Origin: Cacajao melanocephalus
Lineage: Eukaryota; Chordata; Mammalia; Primates; Pitheciidae
Direction: 5' to 3'
Assembly: GCA_963573385.1 (NCBI GenBank)
Contig: CAUYLG010022184.1
Coordinates: 23,447 to 87,446, forward strand
Length of the DNA: 64,000 bases
The notes beneath the pieces are model-generated. The model saw nothing but the letters and a program-made list of their open reading frames with translations, searched no databases and was not told where the DNA came from. How positions within the stretch are numbered: position 1 is the first letter of the stretch; every line of letters starts with the position of its first letter. The translations under genes were made by a program, and so were the position numbers. Of the stretch, positions 38,180-51,000 are shown in pieces.

Positions 38180-38562
38180 AAGGGAGGTGTGGCCCTCTAA
38201 CACCCATGCACTGAAGCCCTGACCTGCACCTTTCCAGCATTTAGAGACCATGTCTCCAAGGAGGTGGCTAGAGCTAAGTGGGGTCATAATGGTGGAATGC
38301 TGACTGGATGGGTTAGTGTCCTTACAACAGGAGGAAGAGGCCAGAGCTCACTCTCTTCCTGCACACGTGGAGGAAAGGCCCTGTGAGGACACGGTGAGAA
38401 GGCTGCAGTCTGCCATTGCGAAGGGAGCACTCCCTGGAAACTGAATCAGCAGGCACCTGGACCTGGGATGCCCAGACTTCAGGGTTTTGAGAATAAAGGT
38501 CTGTTATTTAAGCCGTCCAGCCTGCAGAGCTTTGCATGGCAGCGTGAGTCACCTGACACCCT
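38180..38562 (+). mobile_element. MLT1-type ERVL-MaLR LTR
   Basis: Diverged MLT1 order: GGCCCTCTAACACCCATGC, GAGGTGGCTAGAGC, TGGGTTAGTGTCCTTAC, GGAAGAGGCCAGAGCTCACTC, GTGAGGACACGGTGAGAAGG, then TGTTATTTAAGCCGTCCAGCC near the 3' end. It lies between copies C1 and C2. Confidence 0.82.
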
Positions 38563-38626
38563 GGTTACTTGTGGCGCCCCCTAAATCCTCATCAGGAAAA
38601 TGTACATCAAAACCTTACCTGTGGAT

Positions 38627-38818
38627 TTCCTTTTTGTGATGCCTTTGAGCAGAATTCCCCTTCTCTTCCCTTTTTAATATTGAATTCTTCGTTTTATTTC
38701 CCACGCTCTAATAGCAGCATGAGCCTCTCTATATTACGCATTAATATACTGCCTTTTAATTACTTCAGACAGAGAGCTGACATTCTTTAGTAAAGCAAGA
38801 AAATATATATGATCGGAA
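38627..38818 (+). repeat. Locally duplicated block C2
   Basis: Second copy of C1, about 1.1 kb downstream, with matching TTTAATATTGAATTCTT, ATTAATATACTGCCTTTTAA and AGACAGAGAGCTGACATT. About 85 % identical. Confidence 0.88.
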
Positions 38819-39094
38819 AGGGAAAAGGCGGCCAGTAGTGCCAGCTGTTAAGCGAAGTTCACGGAATAACGTTGAGAGGCAGCTTTGAGCCTCCCAGACA
38901 CCTCAAAGACTAGACATGTTTAATGGAAACGACGTAAATTTTACATCTGTTATTGTAGTTCATGCAGGCCACTTATCATTCTGTTGGCCAGTTAAATGTA
39001 TTAAATGCTTTATAAAAAATTCACTGGCATAGCTAAATCATTGGAAGTTCTTCATATTCATTCCATAATTCTTTGACAAAGGATGATTAACATC
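38819..39094. other. Unassigned non-coding sequence
   Basis: No feature recognised. Confidence 0.4.
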
Positions 39095-39200
39095 ATTTAC
39101 CAGACTTTGTTTTAGGTGCTGGGAATACAGTCGTTACAAAAGAAAAGAAGGAAAATGTGTCTGCTCTTCCAGGAATTGTATTTTAGTTGTGTGGCTGGGA
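39095..39200 (-). mobile_element. L2 LINE 3' fragment
   Basis: GACTTTGTTTTAGGTGCTGGGAATACAGTCG followed by TGCTCTTCCAGGAATTGTATTTTAG is a typical antisense L2 3' end. Confidence 0.65.
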
Positions 39201-40560
39201 ATGGTCCCATTAGGCGGGTGAGTATGTGCACAGGGCGTGTCACGGAGGACCAGCCCAGGGCCATCCTGGGAAATCAGCAGAGCCCAGGCCACCTTGGAGA
39301 GCAGGTGCAGGGCTTCCATCATAGTGTGTAAATGCTGGGCCTTCTCCTCTGTATGGTGGATTAACCACAGCCCTAAAGAAGCATGTGAGCAAACGCCATG
39401 GATGTTCCAGAGGCAGGTGCTAAAATTAGTAGAAAAGCGAATGACAGTCTGTGAGGCAGATTAACCAAGGCAGAGAAAAGAGGCCAGTATTGGGTTAGAA
39501 CAAAGGAGTGAGGGAGAGAAGCAAAGGAAATGGAGGTGTGGCGGCCAGGCCATGGAGACTCTGAGAAAGGATGCTTGTTTTATTCTGGGCCATGAAGCCA
39601 TTGAGAAGTCTGGAGCGAGAGAGTGGCGTTGGCTCCTCTCCATGAAGCTCACCTAGATGCTGCATAGAGCATGGACCTGGGTGGGGTCAGGGGTCGGGGT
39701 CAGGGGTCAGGGTCAGGTGGTTTCGCCATATTCCAGGTGGGAGATGAGGCTGTCTCGGATTAGAGTCTGGGGCTAGCAGTGGTGGATTCACCTGTTTTAC
39801 AGTAGATAGCCACCATATGCCCTGATGTTTGGATTTGTATGAGTAAACACACAAACACGATATAGCTAGAACTCTTAAAAGTGTCTAGACTGAAAAGTGA
39901 AACGAATGATTTAGGCACTGACTGAGAGGGCAGCAGAACAGAAGCAGCACATTTGGGTGGAACAGTGGGGAGAAAGTGCGTGTTTATCAACAAGGCAGCC
40001 ACTATCCACATGCGCCCTACAAACCATGAGCCAATGGGCATTCCAAAGCAACTGGAAACCTGGAATTGTGTCCAGGTCATGCACCGGGCCACGTTCTGAA
40101 TGTGTGAGTCGCATCGCACCTGACCTGACTGGCTCCCATTTCTCCACAGTCATGGAGCGCAGATTTCCTCTCCAGGATGGTATTTCTGTTATTGCTCTGT
40201 TTCCCACGTGTAGGCTTGCTTCTCATGGTCAGCCGGGCTTCTTGCTTGCTTGAACAAACAGCAAACTGTGATGTTCCGACGCCATCTGGGCCAAGGAGGC
40301 GGCAGACCGTGTTGCAATGTGACACTGGGAGCAGGATGACACCACCAAATCCCCTGTGCTCTCAGGCAAGCAAAGAGACCGAGGTCAGCCACAGCCACTT
40401 CCTAAGCATGGAGCACAGCACACAAGCAATGTCCCCCTGGAGCTGAGCCCACAGGCTTCCCGTCCCCTATTCCCACACAGCCTGATCTGTTGCCAGAGAG
40501 ATGCTGAGGCCACTGAGTCCACGCTTCTTGTAAAACACCAACATTACAGGCCATTTTCTT
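39201..40560. other. Unassigned GC-moderate sequence with a G-run cluster
   Basis: No repeat family recognised, apart from the G-run cluster at 39679-39713. Many overlapping frames of 60-119 codons lie on both strands at 39.1-40.6 kb, as expected for a stretch less AT-rich than its surroundings; none has a recognisable domain. Confidence 0.45.
39679..39713 (+). repeat. Short GGGGTCA minisatellite, G-quadruplex motif
   Basis: Six runs of 3-4 G separated by T, TCA or TC. It satisfies the usual G3+N1-7 quadruplex rule on the plus strand. Confidence 0.85.
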
Positions 40561-40565
40561 TACTT

Positions 40566-40760
40566 AAATATATATATATATATATATATAAATATTCTTT
40601 ATGTTTCTATTTATTTACTTAATATATTTATAATTATATGAAATATATAATTATAAATATAAATACATTTGTACTTATATTTCTTTGCTTAATATAAATG
40701 ATATAAAAATATATCATTTACTTATTACAAACTATGATTGTGGTAATTATTCTGAAACAT
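40566..40760. repeat. AT-rich tract with (TA)n
   Basis: A (TA)n run of about 12 units near 40567-40591 is followed by irregular AT-rich sequence. Confidence 0.9.
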
Positions 40761-43138
40761 ACCTTTATTAATGACAATTTAGAAAACACAGAAAAACACA
40801 AAGAAGAAAATTAAAATCATTCATCCCAATGATTACAAATAAATGTTATTGCCACACTAGCATACAGCTTTCAGCAACCTTCTAGCCATATGTATATTTA
40901 AACAACATATGGTTTAACTATATGTTATGTATTATGACCTATTTTTATAATGTAAAATATTTGTAAAACAATTCATGCTATTTAACAGTCTTTTACAAAT
41001 TTCTACATTAATAATGTTACTATTCAGTTGAGGAATGAGTGACTTAACACCATCATAGTTAATTTTAAGTTCAAGAACCTCTGTTGTTGGGGAGGAGTGT
41101 GGGGCGAGGCTCTGCTCCACACAGACAGTCATGGATCCAGGTTGAGAGTGGCCCTGGTGCTGACACTGTAACAGCAGATGGGAGGATTCAAGCACACTCA
41201 GTCACACAGGAGGTTTTCAGGACCCAGGATGGCTTCATTCTGCATACCGCTTTTTAACAAGAACTGAAGCACACCAGCGTACCTAATTGAAAGGAGCCTG
41301 GGAAGTGAAGTCTTGCAGGTATGGGAGCCCCTATTTTCATCTGATCTCAGGTGGCTGGCTTCACCCACACCATTCACCTAAAATCTTTCTTAATTTCATT
41401 TTTTGCTGCTTGGGATCTCAAAGCAATCATGTTTTCTAACCCTAAAAAAAAAAAACCCAAAATGTGGTTTGCCTGTTTTCTTGATTTTGCTGGTCAGTTG
41501 CTGACTGATGTCTGCATGCACCTCTTTTTTCCAGCAGCGTGCTAAATGGCTGCTGGTGCCAACAGCATCCTGATCAAGTGTGCTTCTCCAGCCTCCTTCC
41601 TGGGAGTTCCAGGTCTGGCAAGCCTCCAGGTTGCCTTCCACGCTATCCCAGCTGTGCTGTTTCACTGAACATGCTTGCCATTATGTCAGGCAGATCTTAA
41701 TTTATCAACTTCTGAAAAGCCCAGGGCCCCAGCACTAACCAATGTCACATATCCTGGGTTGTCTTACAGTAGCACTCTACCCTCCAGGTCCAGTTTTATA
41801 TGAATTAAAGTAATTAACCTGCTTTGTCATATTAAAGTCCTTAATATTGGTTAGTACAGTCCTACTGATGGTTTTGGGCAAGGGGCGTGCGCTCCATGGA
41901 ATGACTGGGAAGACCAGAGTGAGGTCAGTTCTGTGACTTTACTGCAGGGTGGAGGCTCATCTGGTCAACCATATTCACTCGGCACGGGAGGAAGATAGAG
42001 CCCTGAGGAATCCAACAAGCCAGACCTAGAGAAGTTTCTCATCCCTTTGCCGCCCTCCAGAGCACTGCTGAGGGCTCCTAGCCAGGAGTGGTGGGGGCCA
42101 CGCCACCCCTAGGGCAACCTCATCCAGCAAGACTTGTCTGGATGGAAAAGAATGATAGAATTTTGGTGGCCAGCCAGCCGTTTCTCCCATATATGCATTG
42201 AAAATTAAAGAGGCAATTATTTGGAATGAAAAGAGTATGGATTATGATTTTATGGTGGGTCAATAATTTCCCGATGAATTATGCCGGCATCTCCCTATCC
42301 TCACCAAACTCTCTGAGTCACTGTGTGAAATACGATTCCCGGGAGGTTTCCTGGAGGCTTTTCCTGAGCAGGCCACACTGGTGTGTGGGGGTTTCCAGCT
42401 TCACTCACAAAGTGGCCTGGACCAGGGCTTTCCTGCCCTGTGCTCTTTCTGACTTTTGGGTCAATTATTTTTTATAAATCTTAAGTTCCAAAAGTCATAT
42501 ATTATTTGACCTAATATCTCCTTTTTCTACTGAATACCGCAGGTAGAATAAAGTCATTTTGATTTCATCCAATTATGACATTTCCAATAAATATCTCTAA
42601 GTTATAGAGGCTTATCTTGTAGTAATATAGAAGTCAGATTCCAATAACAAATGCTGGCATGTAATTAACATACCTAAGTTTATAATCCCAATTTACCATT
42701 TTATACCCAGAGTCCCAAAATTATGAAACATGTATGATGTGAGAAACACAAAGTGTTCCCAGGAAAAAGCTTAATGCAAAACCTAAAGAAACTCACTTAT
42801 ACTGAATCCTTTAAAAAAGAATATTCTGACTGTATTAATATAACATTAAAATTTAAATAATCTAAATTGTCTTGTACATCTTAGGAATTTTGTACATCTT
42901 AGGAAGATTATATTCATAGAGAAATAATATGCTCTTTTAGCATTGGAGTCTTATCCTATGGCCACAGTTTCAATGTTTATATATAAATGTGTTTCCATCA
43001 ACATAATTATTCTTATATGTTTATAACTATACATTGTTTATACAATGAATGTATATGCACATTTTACAGAAATAAAACAGCATTTTATATTTAAAGATTT
43101 TATATAAGAACATTATAGAACAACATTTTATATGTAAA
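40761..43138. other. Unassigned sequence, partly an old repeat
   Basis: 40770-40990 (TTTAGAAAACACAGAAAAACAC, then ATTCATCCCAATGATTAC) resembles a widespread old interspersed repeat not assigned here. A 15-bp TTGTACATCTTAGGA is tandemly duplicated near 42870-42905. The rest is unassigned. Confidence 0.4.
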
Positions 43139-43238
43139 AAAGTGTGTGTGTGTGTATGTATATATATGTACAGGGAATAATCAGGGAAAATAATTATATA
43201 TGTAATTATTATATGATTATATAATTATATAAATATTA
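43139..43238. repeat. (TG)n/(TA)n patch and a partial copy of the palindrome interior
   Basis: GTGTGTGTGTGTATGTATATATATG at about 43143-43169. Then AATAATCAGGGAAAATAATT at 43177-43196 resembles the inner arm at 43358-43380 in direct orientation. Confidence 0.75.
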
Positions 43239-43815
43239 AAAGGATTAAAAGATGGATAGATAGAGATTATTGATGACTTAGGTATTTATTGTCATTCTTT
43301 TATATTTAATATATATTATTTTATTATTTTGGGCATTTCCCACAATAGCTATGCTTTTAATAACCAGGAAAATAATTACATATATAATTATTTTATTATA
43401 TTATTACAATATATATTATGATATGTGATATATTATATATGATATATATTATGGTATATTATATAATTGTATAATTATATCATATTATATTTTTATGTTA
43501 TGTAATATATAATTTATTATAATATATATTATATATAATAATATAATTATATCTATATATTTTATATATTATATAATTATATATAACAATAATTATATTT
43601 ATATTATATATTTATATATGATTTTATATAACAACAATAATTATATCTATATAGTACATACATTTATATGTTATATAATATATAATAATTATATATATAA
43701 TTATTTTTCTGATTATTAAAAGCATAGCTATTGTGGGAAATGCCCAAAATAATAAAATAAAATATATTAAACATAAAGGAATGACAATCACCAGCTATCC
43801 ATCTTTTAATCCTTT
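43239..43815. repeat. Long inverted repeat with an AT-rich centre, 577 bp
   Basis: Outer arms of 20 bp match perfectly (43239-43258 and 43796-43815). The main arms, 43291-43395 and 43681-43785, match at about 98 of 105 positions and contain GGGCATTTCCCACAATAGC, a non-simple word. The left side has about 22 bp more than the right between outer and main arms. The 285-bp centre is nearly pure A/T. No TA or longer target duplication is evident, so I do not call a DNA transposon. Confidence 0.93.
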
Positions 43816-44514
43816 ATATGTTTAAATAGTTTTACAAACTCTGACTTTTATCATAGTCACAATTTCTCAGGTTAAAACAAATTCTTTTTTATTCTCAATT
43901 GTGAAGAGTCTGTGCCCACACACCTAAGTCTTCACAAATCATTCTTCCCTCAAAGGCATTGCTAAAATACAGTCATAAAGTTGGAAAAATTCATCCTCCT
44001 GCTATTTGGGGATATGCCAACACATACTGTATCCTAGGTGATAATTCCTGTAGCACATCATGGAAGTGTTCCTGCTGATTGAAGGAAGACTTGCAAGCGT
44101 GACTCCCAAGCACCTGCGCCCACGTGTAGCTTCTGTCTGCATCTCACCTCAGGCAAACATGCTTGAAGAAACGAAGAGAGGACAGGGTTTCTGACAGTTT
44201 TCCCAGGAGAGGCCTAACGCAGTTGACCCAGTGATTTAGAACCGGGAAGTCATGTTGTTTATGGCACGTTCTGGTAGCTCAAGTTGTTTCTCCAGTTTTT
44301 GTTCCATTATTAACCAGGTGCCATGCAGTTCTAAAATTGAGTTCACCCTCTCAGCACCCACCCTGGCAGTGAGAACACTGGTTCTCAGGGGCAGGTGTTG
44401 TTAGCGCTTGTTCCAGAGAAACTGTGCCCCAGCCTGCCTAGAGGTCTCCTGTCCAGTAAAGATGACAAAGAAAGTAAGAACTGAAAGGGATAAAAAAAAT
44501 AAACTTGTTGTTTT
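43816..44514. other. Unassigned non-coding sequence
   Basis: No feature recognised. Confidence 0.4.
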
Positions 44515-44598
44515 CTACTTGTTTTTTGTTTGTTTAGGAATGAGGTCTTGCTCTACTGCCCAAGATGGAGTTCAGCAATCATAGCTACGTATGTTAAC
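44515..44598 (-). mobile_element. Alu-like fragment (FLAM/AluJ type)
   Basis: GGTCTTGCTCTACTGCCCAAGATGGAGTTCAGCAATCATAGC is a diverged antisense Alu left monomer. Only about 80 bp remain, ending at the L1. Confidence 0.6.
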
Positions 44599-44599
44599 T

Positions 44600-46198
44600 T
44601 TTTTTTTAAAGTTTAACTTTTAGAAGAGTTTTCAATTCACAGCAAAATTGAGAAAAAGGTACAGAGAGTTCTCACACACCACAGCTCCCACACGTGGACA
44701 TTCTCCCCACCATCAGCACCTCCCCCAGACGGTGCATTTGTTATGATAGATCAACCCACAGGGACAAACCACAGTCACACAGAGTCCACAGTGCACATGA
44801 GGGCTCACTCTGGGTGCTGTACACTTCTGTTTGACAGATGTATACTGACATGGACCCACCATTGCAGCATCATGCAGAATGGTTTCAGTACCCCCAAATC
44901 CCCCCAAATCCCCTGTGCTCCTCTTGCTCATCACTGGCTTCCCCCAACCCAGGGTGAGCATTAGTCTTTTTACTGAGAAGGTTATATACTATAGTTTCAC
45001 CTTTTCCAAAATGTTGAATGACACAGTATATAACCTCTTCAGATTGACCTAGCAATATGACCTTTCGGATATAACCTAGCAATATGCATCGAATGTTACT
45101 CCATGTTTTTGCATGATGATAGCTCACTTCGTTTTTCAACACTGTATAATATTCCATTGCCTGGATGTACTGCAGTTTATTTGTCCATGTCACTGAAGGA
45201 CATCTTGGTTGCTCCCAAGTTTTGGAAGTTGTGAATAAAGCTGCTGTAAACATCTGTGGATAGGTTTCTATCTGGACATATTTTAACACTGATTAATACC
45301 AAGGAGTGTAATTACTGGATAGTATGGTAAGCGTGTGTTTAATTGGGTAGGAAGTTGCAAGCTGTCTTCCACAGTGGCTGTACTATTTTGCATTTCCACC
45401 AGTAAAAGATGAGAGTCCAGGTTGCTCCACATCCTCTCCAGCTTGTTGGCGCTGTCTGAGGGTTTCAGGCATTCCACTGAGTGTGCAGTGGTATCTCATT
45501 ATTTTTAACTTCCATTTCCCTGATGACATATGACGTGGAGCATCTTCTCATATGCTTATTTGCCAGCCATGGATGTTCTTTGATCAGGTGTCCGTTCTAG
45601 TCCCTGGCCCGTGTTTTAATCCGGCTATGTGTTTTCTTATTGTTGAGTTTTAGTAGTTCTCTGTATACATTTTGGATGACAGTCCTTTATCAGATGTGTG
45701 TTTTGCAAATATATTCTTCCAGTGAGTGGCTTGTCCTGACAGTGTTTTTCACAGGGCAGAAGTTGTTAACTTGGTTGAAGTTCAGCTCATCAGTCCTTTC
45801 ACAGACCCTGCCTTGGGTGCTGTATCTAAAACATCATGGTTGTGCCCAATGTCACTGAGATTTCTCCTCTGTCATCTTTCAGTTTACAGTGTGCATTTTG
45901 TTCTTATGTCTAGGATCCCTTTTGAGTTAAGTTTTATGGTGGGTGTAAGGTCTGTGTCTAGATCCCCCCCCTACACACACACTCTTTTTTTTTTTGCTGT
46001 GGATGTCTGGTTGTTCAAGCACACTTTGTTGAAAAATGATCTTTTCTCCATTGAGTTGCCTTTGCTCCTTTGTCAAAGATCGGTTGCCTGCATCTGGGTG
46101 GGTCTGTTCCCGGCTCTGTGTTCTGTTCCCTTGATCCATTTGTTCTTTCACTAATGTCACACTGTATTGATTACTGTGGTTTGCAGTAACTCTTGAAT
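44600..46198 (-). mobile_element. LINE-1 (L1M-type), 3' end and part of ORF2
   Basis: Long continuous antisense match: TTTTAGAAGAGTTTTCAATTCACAGC, TGCATTTGTTATGATAGATC, TATAATATTCCATTGCCTGG, ATCTTGGTTGCTCCCAAG, GTGGCTGTACTATTTTGC, TGATGACATATGACGTGGAGC, TTCTTATTGTTGAGTTTTAG, TGTAAGGTCTGTGTCTAGAT and TTTGCTCCTTTGTCAAAGATC. The first half is 3' untranslated and linker sequence, the second the C-terminal third of ORF2 in antisense. Many indels and stops, 5' truncated near 46198, inactive. Confidence 0.93.
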
Positions 46199-48060
46199 GT
46201 TTACTGCTTTTAATACACTAGACACAATTCCAAGAAGATGAGTTGTAAAGCTCTAAAATATCCTTTATTTTAAATAATTTAAGCAGTATCCCTTTTTGTT
46301 CTAGTTTTTGCATTTTTATTCTTGGGAATGCTAAAATATGATGGGTGTCTCCTCTATGGCACTGGTGCCAGGGGCTGGACAAAGTACATGTTATACCTGA
46401 GTCTCTGTGGGCTGGGGCACTGATCAGAGGGTGTAGAAAACATGAAATGACCCAGCGTTCATAAATGTCTGTGCTTTAAGTCGTTACAAAGGCCATGGTA
46501 TTTGTTTTACTCGATGGAATGATGGATGCAGTAAACGTGGAATGGGATTTTATTTCTCGGCAATGCGAGGAGCTAGGAAAGGCAAGGACTTTGAATGCTG
46601 CTCAGATGAAATACAGAAGTGTGCCTTAAGCACTATGCACTGCACAATGCCAGAAATTCAGAGGAAATTCAAAGCAGATACTTCTCAAATTCAGATGTCC
46701 TCACATTATTTACATATGCACTATATTTTACTAGACTTTATGTTATTTTGTAACTCAGAATGGTATTTCAGGTAACGGCATGAGAAATTGATTTTCAACT
46801 CCTTTAAAAAAAAAAGCTTACAAATAGTTTCTCTTATCAGTAGGCTAGACAAAAAAAAAATCTAATATTCCTTTTCCTTTTAGAAGAGATTTATTGACCT
46901 GCTAACATTTCTGAACTTCTAAAACATAAAGTGACAAATATGAGACTCATAAAATATCCTGGTTCTGATGTGCGAGACAGCAGAACTCGATAACAAATAC
47001 TGAATGGGAACCACGGTAGCAGAACCGCTCAGCCAGAAACTCAAACCTGCCAAGAAACTCTTTAAAGACGAGGGTGGAGGAACATTCTCCAGCAAAGGTC
47101 TTTTAACACTGTCAGAGGCTCTGCAGAAACGCAAGACAGACAGATTGTATTCTCATGCTTGGATGTGCCAACGTTTCTGCCCAGAGCACTGCTAACTGTG
47201 TATTATTTCCAGGATGACTTGTTTCTTTATTTTTAAAGGTAACCCACATTTTTAATGCAAATATGATTAGTGTGAAACAGTAATTGGTATGAGTACACCT
47301 TACATATTCATTTGTATTGTCTCAAAATATCAGAAAAAAGTCTATTTTAAAGAAAGAGGAACATTCATTTCTCCTTAACTTCATTTTGCTAGTCAAATTT
47401 TCTGACAAATATGCCTCCCTCCTTCTTTGGAAAAAATAAAATAAAATGCTAATTTCTTACCCCCATACAATGCTCAATCCAAGATCTTTTCTCAAGAGCA
47501 CATTCTCCAGTTGCACGCCTACCCCCAAGTGCCTTATGGTGGCACAATATAGAAATGACATTTCACATGGTGACTTCCAGAGGCTTATTTTATTAGGAAT
47601 TTGTCCTGTGTGTGGATTTCTGGACAGACAAAAACTCGGTCTTTCTATCACCAAGATCACCTTTTTAAGGTTTTCTACTTATTTCCCAAGAGCAATTGTG
47701 TCTTCTTTCACCCTTACCTAGTTTTTCCTTTCCTAACACACTATTTATTTACCACCTTTGTTCCAGAGGGTCCCAAACAGGCACATGGCCCTGTGGATGT
47801 TAAATAGTTATGGACTGATGTAGTCTCATAATCAACTTTTCTAACAATGTAGACATTTCGGACAGACGGATAACCTGATCAACGTATCCTTTGTGTAGAA
47901 TGTCCTTTTATTTGAATTTCTTGTAAAGAAATAATGTGATAGAAATTGCAGCATTTTAAAGCAGCATGTGACTTAAGTCCCTATGGATAAAGATTCCACT
48001 GGTCCTCTTCCGGCTGCAGGTGAAGTGTCTCCCAGAACTCACTCACAATGATAACCTGCC
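46199..48060. other. Unassigned non-coding sequence
   Basis: No repeat recognised. Short A-runs at 46807-46816 and 46851-46860. Small frames (77-91 codons) only. Confidence 0.4.
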
Positions 48061-51000
48061 TGGCTTTACTTGGGTTTTCTGTTTATCTACCAAGTGCAGG
48101 GCTGGGGCCTCTTGCTTTTTCATCTACTCCACCCATTAAAAATACTACATCGCACCACTTTTAGTGGCCTCTCAACTTTAACCTTTGTCTCCAATAGTGA
48201 AAATGAAGTATTTGAGATTAGTCTCAGTAACTCGGATTTCAGGAAGTTGAAATCAGGATTTTTCTCATCCGCATTCACAATCCATGTATCCAGTAGCTTC
48301 TTTCTATCAGGAAGTATAAACAGTTCCATGCTCACTGCCAGAGACTGCCTCTGAACTCTTCATGGACCATGGGTGTGGATCTCCCAGGGACCCCACCTCC
48401 TGTCTCTGTGCTTCCCACTTAGCACTGAGGGGCCAGCAGGTGCCTTCTCCAGGCCCTACCCTGACATCCCAGAGAGACTGTTTGTATTCTTTTCTATAGT
48501 GCATTTGATGACATCTAGCTCCTAGTGATATTTCAAGGCATCTGCACTATCAGGCACTTCCACAGGCCCCTGAACGTCCTCTCTCCACCTTCATTAATTT
48601 CTTTCCACCTGTCCTCCATGGAAATAAATGTTGGTGAGACATTTGTACAACTCTTTTTCCAATTTTTTTAATGCACCTTTGTATAATATAGATCACAAAT
48701 AATGTCCACTTGCAGGCCTCTTTGGGGCTCATTATTGTCTAGTTCCTGTGATTTCAGTCTATTAGCTCTTCAGGGAAAAGATGCTACTTCATGGAGTTAC
48801 TCCATACTGTCTGTTGCAAAACATTGCACTATATAAAGAAATTGCAAGTACAGAGATGGAAACAATACAAATTGTGATAAGCATCCAAATCTACAACATT
48901 TAGCGTTCCTTAAGTGATGAGCTATTAGTGGAAAATGGTAATGGGTACAAGCTCAACCACAATTTGTATATAACTGTCTGCAGGCAAAAGCCAAGCTTGG
49001 GAAGTGAGCTTTACTTCCTGCTAAGACACATTATTTAATGAATATGTGGACCCGTTGTCAAATTGTGTTAAGGACGGTTGAATGGAACCAGGGCCAGTTA
49101 TTCCCGAATATGCTGCAATTACAAACCTGTGGCAGGTCTTTAGCAAAGTAGTGAAGCCAGTTCCAATGCAACCTTCTAGCCCAAAGTTACTCTTTTTTGC
49201 TTTCTCTCCCTTTCTTTTATAAAGTCAGTGGTTTTTGCTTCTTGGAGGTGATACACGCCCCTGGGCAGCCTTCCCTCTCCTGCCCTCTTTGCCTTCAGTT
49301 AAATCTTACAGCCTTTAAGAACAATCTGCTGATGGTTCTCTTCCCATCAAGGTAGCAAAAGTGGTCAACAAAATAATCAGAGAGGTCTGCCTCAACCAAT
49401 GTCTTCATTTACTATTTGCACTTTATTTAACTCAAACTTCTCATCCATCGATTAATCCAGGAACAATGAGACATCAAATAGATGCTCTGCACTTGAAAAG
49501 GACAAAGAATAAAATCCTCATGGCTAAGCAATGTACATCTCTTCTTGAAAAAATAGCCTAATACAACTGAAGTAATATAAAATAGAATTCTGTTATTTAG
49601 TTTTGCCTTTTTCTAATTATGATATTAAAGGTGAGAACCACTAAATAAAAGCTGGAGGAATGGCAACAAATAAGACCTGGGAAAATTCACGTGGACAAGT
49701 AAGCAGAGGATCCTGTTTAACTTCGCACAATTTGGGGACAAAGACCCCGGATGCTGGTGAAACTGTCCTAAGGCAGAACAGAGAATTAGACTCCAACCCT
49801 GGCCCTGGAATCTTAATCAAGTTATTTTTTTAATCACAAATGGGCAGATAACTTTGCCTGGGGGCATGTGATTTGAGCTGAGGTGTGATCATGGGAAGGA
49901 TTCAAAGTGGAGGATCTTCTAACGTCATCAGAAAGCAAGTCCTTTGGAAAAAGTTGTGGTGGAGTCTGTACCTGCAGGTGGGACCACAGAAAAGAGAAGC
50001 AGGCACTTCTGAAGGCTTTTGGACAGGATCGGTCAACTTCGCAAAGATCAAAAACCAACCCCAATTCTTCGTGGCTGACCACAGGTGACACACACGTCTG
50101 ACTCACATCACCCGTGGCTGCAGGTCGGTGGCCTTGCAGCTCAGCTTCAGGTGGCCATTCTGGCCTGGGGACTGTCTCTTTCTAGAGCCTACTGGGAACA
50201 CCCTTTCTCCAGAACACACTGCTCTCAGGGCAAAAGGCAAAGGCAAAAGATCAAGGCAAAGCAGACATCTCTACGTAAAGCTTCTGCTCCGATGTGGCGA
50301 ATGTCACAGTGACTCAAATCAGTCACTCACCAGGTTGATGATGGAAGAGGCAGACTCCTTCCACTCAGCAGGGGCAGCTTTACATCCCAGGACGGTGGCG
50401 GGTGCAGAATCCTCTCACAGGGACAGAGCAAATAGTCACATCAGACAACGCCACTCTAGCTTTGGATGTGAGAATCCATCATTTTTGCAGAAATATTTCC
50501 TAGTGAATTTCTGTTACATCATTGGCGATTTTGCAACATAGTTCTCCAAAGATTGCTTATCTTTAGTACTATCCACCTGATTTTTTTGCATCAACCCCAA
50601 ATAAAGCATGCATGTGATGTCCATCGTTTCTACCCCTGCCTGCTCCTTGGAGGTCAGTGGTGCTGACTGTGTCTTTCTGATAGTCAAACTTAAGATCCAA
50701 CAGAGAACAATTTGAACAGGAATTAACTCAAGCATGACTGAATTTACAGTGACAGTGGGAAAATCTTAAGTTCAAGTTTACAAAAAAAAATTTGAGCCAA
50801 TGTTACAAAAAAAGAAAAAAAAATTCTTTGACAAGTTCCTGACATTTTTCTCAGGGTTTTGTTTTCACAGATGCTTCCCCATGTCAAGAGATTCAAAGGC
50901 CTGACAACCACTGTGCTCATGGTAACCTAGGAAACATAATCAACAATAGCCTATTTGGCAATCCTAAAAATGAATTTATATGAAAAATAAATACTTCTGA

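Noticed and set aside
43239..43815. The inverted repeat could be a MITE or other DNA transposon.
   Set aside because: No TA or 8-bp target duplication and no known terminal motif is visible, and the arms differ in length. Left as a palindrome.
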